Assembly (NCBI GenBank): GCA_900542245.1
Contig: UQMQ01000075.1
Coordinates: 1 to 11,838, forward strand
Direction of reading: 5' to 3'
Origin: an uncultured Eubacteriales bacterium
GTDB lineage: Bacteria > Bacillota > Clostridia > Peptostreptococcales > Anaerovoracaceae
DNA: 11,838 bases
The notes below the pieces were generated by a model that was not told the origin of the DNA, made no database searches, and saw nothing but the letters and a program-made list of their open reading frames with translations. Below, piece by piece: positions 7,167 to 11,838 of this stretch. Positions within the stretch are counted from its first letter, which is position 1. Every line of letters starts with the position of its first letter. A program made the translations under genes and the position numbers.

Positions 7167-8021
7167 ATGAATCCAATTTTAACACCGGTATTATTGGTTG
7201 TAGCGCTTGGTTTCGTCTTTGCTGTCATCCTGACAATCGCGGCGAAGGTATTCTTCGTACCGGTAGACGAAACAGTTGTAAAATTAAGAGAAGCACTTCC
7301 GGGCGCAAACTGCGGCGGCTGTGGATTCGCAGGCTGTGATGACTATGCGTCTGCACTGGCAGCAGATCCGGAGGGTGTTGGTCCGAACAAATGTCCGGTC
7401 GGCGGCGCAGACTGCGCAGCTGCGCTGGCAGCGATTTTGGGCATAGAAGCAGGTTCTGCGGAGCCGCAGGTTGCGACTGTGATGTGCAACGGCAACAAGG
7501 AAGCTGCAAAATCTCTGCTTGAATATGAAGGCATTCAGTCCTGCAGCGCGGCAGCGAACCTGTTCGGCGGCATGAACCAGTGCAAATACGGATGTCTGGG
7601 TCTGGGCGATTGTACCAGAGCCTGCAACTTTGACGCAATCAAGATCTGCGATGGTGTCGCAGTGGTTGCCAGAGAGCTTTGCACCGGCTGCGGCGCCTGC
7701 GCGGCAGCTTGCCCGAAGCATGTCATCCGCATCGCTCCGGCGAAGAACAAGGTCGTGGTGCAGTGTCACTCCGAGGACAAGGGCGCGGTGACCCGCAAGG
7801 CTTGCAGCAACGGCTGTATCGCTTGCGGCAAGTGCGCGAAGGTATGTAAATTCGAAGCGATCACCATCGAGAACAACCATGCGTACATCGATCCGGAAAA
7901 GTGTAAGAACTGCGGTATGTGCGCGAAGGAATGTCCGACTAACGCGATCAACAACATGAGAGCAAAAAGAAAACCGGCAGTAAAGGAAGAAGCTCCGGCC
8001 CCGGCACAGGCTGAGGCATAA
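7167..8021 (+). CDS. rnfB: RnfB, polyferredoxin subunit of the Rnf complex (ferredoxin entry site)
   Basis: The 284-residue product has an N-terminal membrane anchor (about 7-30) and a Fe-S domain C49-x2-C52-x4-C57-x18-C76, the conserved four-Cys module of RnfB. Further cysteine groups follow: C139/C143/C149/C153, a ferredoxin motif C172-x2-C175-x2-C178-x3-C182, a second C217-x2-C220-x2-C223-x3-C227, and a third C246-x2-C249-x2-C252-x3-C256. At least five cluster sites are visible, in the long clostridial style. A Pro/Ala/Glu tail (about 269-284) ends the protein. RnfB accepts electrons from reduced ferredoxin in the cytoplasm. The start has AAAGGAGG (7151-7158) eight bases upstream. Last gene of the operon; the terminator begins 31 nt after the stop. 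Confidence 0.97.
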   Translation: MNPILTPVLLVVALGFVFAVILTIAAKVFFVPVDETVVKLREALPGANCGGCGFAGCDDYASALAADPEGVGPNKCPVGGADCAAALAAILGIEAGSAEPQVATVMCNGNKEAAKSLLEYEGIQSCSAAANLFGGMNQCKYGCLGLGDCTRACNFDAIKICDGVAVVARELCTGCGACAAACPKHVIRIAPAKNKVVVQCHSEDKGAVTRKACSNGCIACGKCAKVCKFEAITIENNHAYIDPEKCKNCGMCAKECPTNAINNMRAKRKPAVKEEAPAPAQAEA

Positions 8022-8051
8022 GGTGAAACCTTTCTAAAAACAAAATAGACA

Positions 8052-8119
8052 CCCCGGCGGGCGATCCCCGATGCGTGCATAGCTGTGTGCGCATCGGCCG
8101 CGCCCCGTCGGGGCTTTTT
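8052..8119 (+). terminator. Large two-tier terminator of the rnf operon
   Basis: An outer GC-rich stem pairs 8052-8063 with 8101-8113, with one bulged C (8103) and one G-U pair. An inner 12-bp stem pairs 8068-8079 with 8086-8097, with two wobble pairs and a six-base loop. The outer stem is followed by five T residues (8115-8119). This is the only strong stop signal after rnfB. An A-rich stretch just left (8036-8046) could let it act on minus-strand transcripts too, but no minus-strand gene approaches it closely. Confidence 0.85.
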
Positions 8120-8124
8120 GTGTG

Positions 8125-8153
8125 TTGACAACGGAGGCGGCAGAGCCTATAAT
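8125..8153 (+). promoter_or_regulatory. Perfect-consensus SigA promoter of the lipoprotein gene
   Basis: TTGACA (8125-8130), a 17-bp spacer and TATAAT (8148-8153) match the housekeeping consensus at every position. The -35 box begins six bases after the T tract of the rnf terminator. Transcription from about 8160 gives a leader of roughly 120 nt before the lipoprotein start at 8279. Confidence 0.9.
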
Positions 8154-8176
8154 GAACTTCGGAGTGCGTGGCGCCA

Positions 8177-8253
8177 AAGTGTATGACATAAAATGAATAA
8201 CAAGAAGTGTATGACTTTGAAATAAATGGAATGAACGATAAGAAATGAACGAT
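8177..8253 (+). repeat. Two short direct-repeat pairs in the lipoprotein 5' leader
   Basis: AAGTGTATGAC occurs at 8177-8187 and again at 8205-8215, a 28-bp offset. AATGAACGAT occurs at 8230-8239 and 8244-8253, a 14-bp offset. Both pairs lie downstream of the promoter and inside the untranslated leader. They could be binding sites for a repressor or a remnant of local duplication; no known operator is recognised. Confidence 0.45.
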
Positions 8254-8278
8254 CTGTGACAATGGAGAGAAAGAAGAG

Positions 8279-9142
8279 ATGTGCATGAATCAGAATTTAA
8301 TGCAAAACGGGAAAAGGATATTTGTGATCTGCCTGCTGTTTTGTCTGCTGCTTGCGATGACGGGCTGTAATCAGGATGAGAAAGTTTTGAAGGAAGCCGT
8401 AGAGAATTTAAATGCGGCGCAGAGCATGACTGCAGAGTCCGAAATGGAGATGGATATGGCTGTCGGAGACACGACGATCGGGATGCATCTGACATACGAC
8501 CAAAAAAACATCCATGAGCCGCTGCAGTGTGAAATGGACGTAGTCGGTACGATCGAGACCGGCGGTGAAACGATGGACATGACCAACAAGCTGTACTGCG
8601 AGACTGTAGACGAGAAGCTACAGGTCTACACGCAGTTCGGCGGGAATTGGTACAATGCCGGAGACGGCAGCACGACCTCCATGGCACAGCAGTTCGATAT
8701 CGCGAAGGTGATGGAGCTTTATGTTTCCGCCATGCAGGATTTTGCAGCTGCCGGTACAGAGACGATCAACGGTGTAGAAACGACCCGGTACGAGGGCGTG
8801 CTTTCGGAGGAATATTTTCAGCAAGTACTGGATGAATCCGGCGTGCTTTCGCAAATCGGCTTAAGCAGTGATATTGACGAAGATACGCGCAAGGAGCTTT
8901 TTACGGATATCGGCAGTATGCCGATCACGATCTGGGTCGATACGGAGGCAAAGACTGTGATGCCGGTGCAGTACGCTTTTGATATGACATCGATGATGCA
9001 GAGCATTATCAAAAAACTCGGCGGTGATGCGATGGCGAATGTAACTGTTGAAAAAGTGTATATGCGCATGACCATTACCGGGACGGACAATGTCGACAGC
9101 ATTACCATCCCGGAGGAGGCAAAGAACAGCTCACAGCGCTAA
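8279..9142 (+). CDS. Putative lipoprotein, DUF6612/LolA-like type
   Basis: The 287-residue product has an N-terminal signal peptide (Lys/Arg at 12-13, hydrophobic 14-26) and a lipobox ending MTGC, with C30 as the lipidated residue. GGAGAG at 8264-8269 supports the ATG at 8279; the second ATG at 8285 is possible and would remove two residues. The mature part is acidic and rich in Met, Thr and Asp, with repeated beta-strand patterns (SEMEMDMAVG, then WYNAGDG and VDTEAKTVMPVQY). This resembles the large clostridial set of secreted lipoproteins with an LppX/LolA-like half-barrel, often annotated DUF6612. The family assignment is from memory of pattern only. It is a single-gene unit with its own strong promoter, between rnf and a convergent minus-strand unit. 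No enzymatic residues are recognisable; lipid or small-molecule binding at the cell surface is a guess. Confidence 0.75.
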   Translation: MCMNQNLMQNGKRIFVICLLFCLLLAMTGCNQDEKVLKEAVENLNAAQSMTAESEMEMDMAVGDTTIGMHLTYDQKNIHEPLQCEMDVVGTIETGGETMDMTNKLYCETVDEKLQVYTQFGGNWYNAGDGSTTSMAQQFDIAKVMELYVSAMQDFAAAGTETINGVETTRYEGVLSEEYFQQVLDESGVLSQIGLSSDIDEDTRKELFTDIGSMPITIWVDTEAKTVMPVQYAFDMTSMMQSIIKKLGGDAMANVTVEKVYMRMTITGTDNVDSITIPEEAKNSSQR

Positions 9143-9183
9143 GCAGAGCGAAGCAAAACGAAGCGAGACAAAGTAAATTGAAA

Positions 9184-9228
9184 TTAAGTTAAGCTAAGCT
9201 AAGTTAAGCTAAGTTAAGTTAAGCTAAG
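9184..9228. repeat. Tandem pentanucleotide array (C/T)TAAG, nine copies
   Basis: Nine uninterrupted units of YTAAG run from 9184 to 9228, with first bases in the order T,T,C,C,T,C,T,T,C. A shortened CTAG (9229-9232) and CTAAA follow. The array fills much of the 90-bp gap between the lipoprotein stop (9142) and the EFR1 stop (9233), two convergent genes. It puts stop codons in several frames on both strands. No GC-rich terminator hairpin is obvious in this gap. Confidence 0.9.
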
Positions 9229-9232
9229 CTAG

Positions 9233-10066
9233 CTAAAACGAAAGATAGAAGCTGTTTGCGGCGCGGCGCACGCCGTACATGGCTTCGAGATCTTCTTTAT
9301 GATAGAGATAGCCCGTATCGTCATAGTATTTGGCGCTCTGCGGGCATTTTTTGATGCAGGCGCCGCACTTGATGCAGATGCCGGGTACCTTCGTGACATC
9401 GCTTGGGTCGATGGCGCCCATCGGACAGACTGCAGCGCAGAGACCGCATTGATCACAGGCATCGCTCGTCAGCGGTTTGACCTTGCGGATGTCGATAAAG
9501 ACGCCATGGCGGTCGCGTGGCTGATAGTAGCCTGCTTCCGCATCTCCGTCAACAGCAATCGGCGCGGGCAGGGTGTCAAGTGCCGCAAGGGCGGCAAGCT
9601 TGCCGGTGACAGCATGTGCAAAGGTTACTGCTTCTGCGAGGTCGTCTGCGTCCGGCCGTCCCGCCCCCAGCGTGGTCGAGAAGGAGTGCTCGCATGCAAA
9701 CGCCGCCGCCGCAATCGTATGGAAGCCATGCGCTTCAAGGATATCGCGCAGCTCGATGAGGGAATTGTCGAAGGCGCGGTTGCCGAAAGTCACGATGGGA
9801 ACGGCAATTGCGCCGCTGCCGTCGATGGTATCCAGATACTTGAGCAGGAGGTTCGGCAGCCGTCCTGCATAGGTCGGACAGCCGAACAGCACAAGGTCGG
9901 ACGGCGCGAGCTGCGGGAAGGAGGTGCGGGCTTGCGGCAGTGTGAAATCGTAAATAAACGATTTTACGTCGAGGTCGTCCGCAAGGGCCGCAGAGACCGC
10001 CTGCACGACCTTTTCGGTGGTGCCGGTAGGACTGAAATAGATCTGACAAATGCGTTTGATTTCCAT
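9233..10066 (-). CDS. EFR1 family flavodoxin/ferredoxin protein (flavodoxin fold plus two [4Fe-4S])
   Basis: This 277-residue soluble protein has an N-terminal flavodoxin domain and a C-terminal bacterial ferredoxin domain. The FMN phosphate loop is SPTGTTEKV (12-20), and CPTYAGRLPN (63-72) is the second flavin loop. The ferredoxin motifs are C204-x2-C207-x2-C210-x3-C214-P and C231-x2-C234-x2-C237-x3-C241-P. The minus-strand start is preceded by GAGGT about eight bases upstream. It is the third gene of a minus-strand unit, 43 nt after the Gx-like gene. EFR1 proteins are common in clostridia and are taken to shuttle electrons between flavin and Fe-S partners; the specific partner is not known. 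Location next to Rnf and ApbE fits a role in ferredoxin-linked redox, by inference. Confidence 0.9.
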   Translation of the reverse strand: MEIKRICQIYFSPTGTTEKVVQAVSAALADDLDVKSFIYDFTLPQARTSFPQLAPSDLVLFGCPTYAGRLPNLLLKYLDTIDGSGAIAVPIVTFGNRAFDNSLIELRDILEAHGFHTIAAAAFACEHSFSTTLGAGRPDADDLAEAVTFAHAVTGKLAALAALDTLPAPIAVDGDAEAGYYQPRDRHGVFIDIRKVKPLTSDACDQCGLCAAVCPMGAIDPSDVTKVPGICIKCGACIKKCPQSAKYYDDTGYLYHKEDLEAMYGVRRAANSFYLSF

Positions 10067-10109
10067 ACTGTTACCTCACAATCGTGTTGAAATAATTTGT
10101 CCCTTGCAC

Positions 10110-10703
10110 TTAGCGGAAGTCTGCGGGCAGGCGCTGTTCGATGCTATACGCCAGGATGCCGATCAGGATACCGCTGATGAGACCGCTGAAAAACAGGACG
10201 GCGAAGTAGCTCAGCAGACTGATATTGGACATGATCGCGCAGGCGGTCAAAAGCTGCCCCAGATTGTGCATGACGCCGCCGGCCATGCTGATGCCGACCA
10301 TGCTGAACAGCTTCGTGCGATACAGCAGGTACATGACGAGGATGCTGAGTATGCCGCCGCCAAAGGAGTAGAGCATGCCGAACACACCGCTGAAGAGAAG
10401 TCCCGCGATCACGATGCGCACACAGTTGATGGTGAAGGCGTAGCGGAACCCCAAGCGGTAAAGAGCGATGAGAATGACCAGATTCGCAAGACCGAGCTTC
10501 ACACCGGGAATCGGTACAGGAATCGGCACAAGCATCTCCACATACGAAAAGATCAGCGCGAGCGCAGCGAACATCGCGGCAAAGGCGAGCCTGCGTGTGC
10601 GGCCGGCGCGAGAACGCCCATAAAGCCCGCCGCAATCATTGGTTTTGCGCGCGCCTTTTTCGCGCAGGGAACGTTCCGCGCGCGTCTTATCCGGAGATGA
10701 CAT
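10110..10703 (-). CDS. Gx transporter family / heptaprenyl diphosphate synthase component I-like membrane protein (EetB-like)
   Basis: I chose the ATG at 10703 because AAAGGAGG (complement of 10712-10719) lies eight bases upstream. This gives 197 residues and a 17-nt overlap with the end of the NusG-II gene; the longer start at 10742 lacks such a site. After a basic N-terminal tail (1-38) come about five hydrophobic segments (40-58, 72-90, 93-125, 134-155, 163-186). VPGVKLGLANLV-type residues (67-76) and the GGVMHNLGQ stretch (142-150) are marks of the Hpre_diP_synt_I family (Pfam PF07456). Despite that name, members resemble ECF transporter S components. In Listeria-type extracellular electron transfer loci the homologue is, from memory, EetB, next to a NusG-II protein as here. 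Prenyl-quinone, flavin or electron transfer roles are all possible; none is shown by the sequence. Confidence 0.85.
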   Translation of the reverse strand: MSSPDKTRAERSLREKGARKTNDCGGLYGRSRAGRTRRLAFAAMFAALALIFSYVEMLVPIPVPIPGVKLGLANLVILIALYRLGFRYAFTINCVRIVIAGLLFSGVFGMLYSFGGGILSILVMYLLYRTKLFSMVGISMAGGVMHNLGQLLTACAIMSNISLLSYFAVLFFSGLISGILIGILAYSIEQRLPADFR

Positions 10704-11058
10704 CGACCCCACCTCCTTTGTGCTTGTCACCGATGATCTCAACCAAAATCTTGTTCGGCAGGCAGACGATCACGTCCTTAGTCTGCGAAATGGCGCCTGT
10801 CTGCACGCAGACCTGATTCTTGCAGGAAGAAGAAGTCATTGCAACGGTGCCGTCTTTTATGGTAATATGATTTGTGTGGCCTGCATGGTCGATTTCGACC
10901 TCCCGGTTCTCGCTGAGCGGATAGACGCCGTACAGCTTGCCGTCGACGGTGACGCGCACATTTTCTCCGGTGATGCTGCCGGAAAGCGACAGCCACGAAA
11001 CGGCGATGCCGAAAAGCAGCAGGCACACAAAAAGAAGGATATCAGCTTTTTTAATCAT
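10687..11058 (-). CDS. NusG domain II-containing protein (EetA-like)
   Basis: The 123-residue product starts at the ATG at 11058, with AGGAG (complement of 11065-11069) six bases upstream. Longer in-frame starts, up to 11352, would run into the divergent apbE gene and lack a binding site. A single N-terminal membrane anchor (6-27) leads to an extracytosolic NusG_II domain (about 33-110) with VRVTVDGKLYGVYPL (34-48), HTNHITIKDG (61-70) and the conserved C79-x4-C84 in SCKNQVCVQTG, plus C99. It is not a transcription factor despite the name. It is the first gene of the minus-strand unit and overlaps the Gx-like gene by 17 nt. Pairing with that family matches EetA/EetB of Gram-positive electron transfer clusters, by recollection of the family. 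Confidence 0.87.
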   Translation of the reverse strand: MIKKADILLFVCLLLFGIAVSWLSLSGSITGENVRVTVDGKLYGVYPLSENREVEIDHAGHTNHITIKDGTVAMTSSSCKNQVCVQTGAISQTKDVIVCLPNKILVEIIGDKHKGGGVDVISG

Positions 11059-11247
11059 GGAAAACTCCTGCGCGCAGATTGTCGCTTGCCGTTGGCAGTA
11101 TGCCGGGCTGCGAAGGTCAGCGCGCTGTATGTTCAGGCTATATCGGCAAAAGCGGCTTGCGATATCAAAATACGCGGTGCTTCGCAGAGAAACGCGCGGA
11201 GGGGGATATGTGCCGTCCGGCTTCTGCCGCATGGAAAGGAATGGTTT
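11059..11247. other. Divergent intergenic region between the NusG-II gene and apbE
   Basis: This 189-bp stretch must hold the promoters of both divergent units, but neither is obvious. On the minus strand a TTGATA at about 11162-11167 has no good -10 at normal spacing (GATATA at 18 bp). On the plus strand only weak candidates exist. An 8-bp inverted repeat begins here: CGTCCGGC (11214-11221) against GCCGGACG (11267-11274) inside apbE, flanking its ribosome binding site and start codon. I recognise no riboswitch. Confidence 0.4.
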
Positions 11248-11838
11248 ATGAAACGCAAAACGACCTGCCGGACGCGGGCGCAGCGGCTGCCAAAGCGGCA
11301 TTTGCGGCATCTGCTCGGTGTCTTGCTTGTAATTACTCTTATTATAGCACAAACGGGCTGTGCAGCCAATGGGAAAACGGAGGAGAATCCGGGAATCAGC
11401 AAAACAGGTTTCTATTTAGACACGATCTGCACGATCACGATTTTTGGCATCGAGGATGCGGACGGCAGCTTCGCAGCGGCAGACGAAGCAGAACAGCAGC
11501 GACAGCTGTATCAGCTGATTACGGACGCATTCAAACTCTGCGATGCTTACGAGAAGATTCTCAGCAAGACGATTGAGACCTCCGATATTGCCCGCATCAA
11601 TGCGGCAGGCGGCAAGGCAGTGACGGTCAGCGATACGGCGATCGAAGTGATTCAAAAAGGTTTGGAATACGGACGCCTGTCGGACGGTGCCTTTGACATC
11701 ACGATCGGGAAAGCGACGGATCTCTGGAACTTCCACGATGCGGAGGATGCGGCGCCTGCGGTAGAGGACAGCGGAGAGAGTGCGGCAGGCGAAGCGGTCG
11801 AGGGAGAGGCGGCAGCAGACGAAGCCGCGCCGGGCGAG
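11248..11838 (+). CDS. apbE: ApbE, FAD:protein FMN transferase lipoprotein (partial, runs off window end)
   Basis: 197 codons are visible with no stop. The ATG at 11248 has AAAGGA (11235-11240) seven bases upstream. A basic N-terminus, a hydrophobic segment (21-35) and the lipobox AQTGC make C38 the probable lipidated residue, so the enzyme works outside the membrane. YLDTICTITIFG (56-67) corresponds to the ApbE GT.V.I..G motif, and DGAFDITIGKATDLWNF (146-162) is the strong family signature. ApbE transfers FMN from FAD to Thr in Dxx(S/T)GAT motifs; RnfG and RnfD encoded in this window are its obvious substrates. From residue 163 an acidic Ala/Glu/Asp/Gly low-complexity stretch begins and continues to the window edge, right after LWNF, where the family normally continues with structured sequence. 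The catalytic C-terminal half lies outside the window. Confidence 0.93.
   Translation, partial: MKRKTTCRTRAQRLPKRHLRHLLGVLLVITLIIAQTGCAANGKTEENPGISKTGFYLDTICTITIFGIEDADGSFAAADEAEQQRQLYQLITDAFKLCDAYEKILSKTIETSDIARINAAGGKAVTVSDTAIEVIQKGLEYGRLSDGAFDITIGKATDLWNFHDAEDAAPAVEDSGESAAGEAVEGEAAADEAAPGE

Noticed and set aside
7284..7880. 198-residue minus-strand open frame inside rnfB
   Set aside because: It lies antisense to the cysteine motifs of rnfB; open frames opposite codon-biased genes are common here.
8020..8032. Small hairpin AAGGT-GAA-ACCTT over the rnfB stop
   Set aside because: The stem is only five pairs and no T tract follows; the real terminator is at 8052-8119.
9299..10090. 263-residue plus-strand open frame opposite the EFR1 gene
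   Set aside because: It is antisense to a clearly recognisable flavodoxin-ferredoxin protein, shows no family pattern and has no ribosome binding site. It is a GC-driven shadow.
10050..10700. 216-residue plus-strand open frame opposite the Gx-like gene
   Set aside because: The translation is rich in His, Asp, Glu and Gln with no hydrophobic pattern, and the opposite strand encodes a clear membrane protein with a strong AAAGGAGG start.
11059..11247. FMN or other riboswitch upstream of apbE
   Set aside because: I could not find conserved aptamer elements; the region is only 189 bp and shared by divergent genes.
11059..11352. N-terminal extension of the NusG-II gene up to 11352
   Set aside because: It would overlap the start of divergent apbE, has no ribosome binding site and hides the signal-anchor start at 11058, which has AGGAG at good spacing.

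Overview
The window looks like chromosomal DNA of an anaerobic Clostridia-class Bacillota with a mid-range GC content (roughly 50-55% by eye). The reasons are the rnfC-D-G-E-A-B gene order typical of clostridia and acetogens, strong AGGAGG-type ribosome binding sites, TTGACA/TATAAT promoters, a TTG start, lipoproteins with Gram-positive-style lipoboxes, and an EFR1-type flavodoxin-ferredoxin protein. The genus cannot be fixed from the sequence alone. I see no mobile element, CRISPR array, tRNA or rRNA.

Layout. (1) Positions 1-70 hold the terminator of a gene outside the window. A promoter at 80-108 then drives a two-gene plus-strand unit: a membrane-anchored XpaC-like protein (213-1385) and an Orn/Lys/Arg-decarboxylase-family PLP enzyme (1406-2818), closed by a hairpin terminator at 2863-2907. 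(2) A TATAAT-type promoter directly behind that terminator starts the rnfCDGEAB operon (2969-8021). Its genes overlap by 1-11 nt or are separated by 15 nt. A large two-tier terminator ends the operon at 8052-8119. (3) A perfect-consensus promoter (TTGACA, 17 bp, TATAAT) at 8125-8153 drives a single lipoprotein gene (8279-9142). (4) A convergent intergenic region carries a pentanucleotide tandem array (9184-9228). (5) A minus-strand unit, read from 11058 down to 9233, encodes a NusG domain II protein (EetA-like), a Gx/heptaprenyl-diphosphate-synthase-component-I-like membrane protein (EetB-like) and an EFR1 flavodoxin/2[4Fe-4S] protein. (6) Divergent from that unit, an ApbE lipoprotein (FAD:protein FMN transferase) starts at 11248 and runs off the window end.

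How the genes fit together. Rnf couples reduced ferredoxin oxidation to NAD+ reduction and pumps Na+ or H+. RnfG and RnfD need FMN attached covalently through threonine by an extracytosolic ApbE, and the ApbE here is an exported lipoprotein. The NusG-II and Gx-like pair resembles EetA/EetB of Gram-positive extracellular electron transfer loci. EFR1 is a soluble flavin/Fe-S electron carrier. The right two thirds of the window therefore reads as one membrane redox and flavinylation module centred on Rnf. Arginine codons support treating rnf as a distinct, probably highly expressed unit: I counted AGA for 29 of 32 Arg residues in the six rnf genes, against 2 of 20 in the neighbouring decarboxylase gene.

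Nothing here is a clearly unprecedented system. The points most worth a second look are the Rnf/Eet-like/ApbE/EFR1 combination, the codon-usage island, the (Y)TAAG array, the cysteine-rich RnfE tail, the non-canonical flavinylation motifs and the acidic low-complexity insertion in ApbE.
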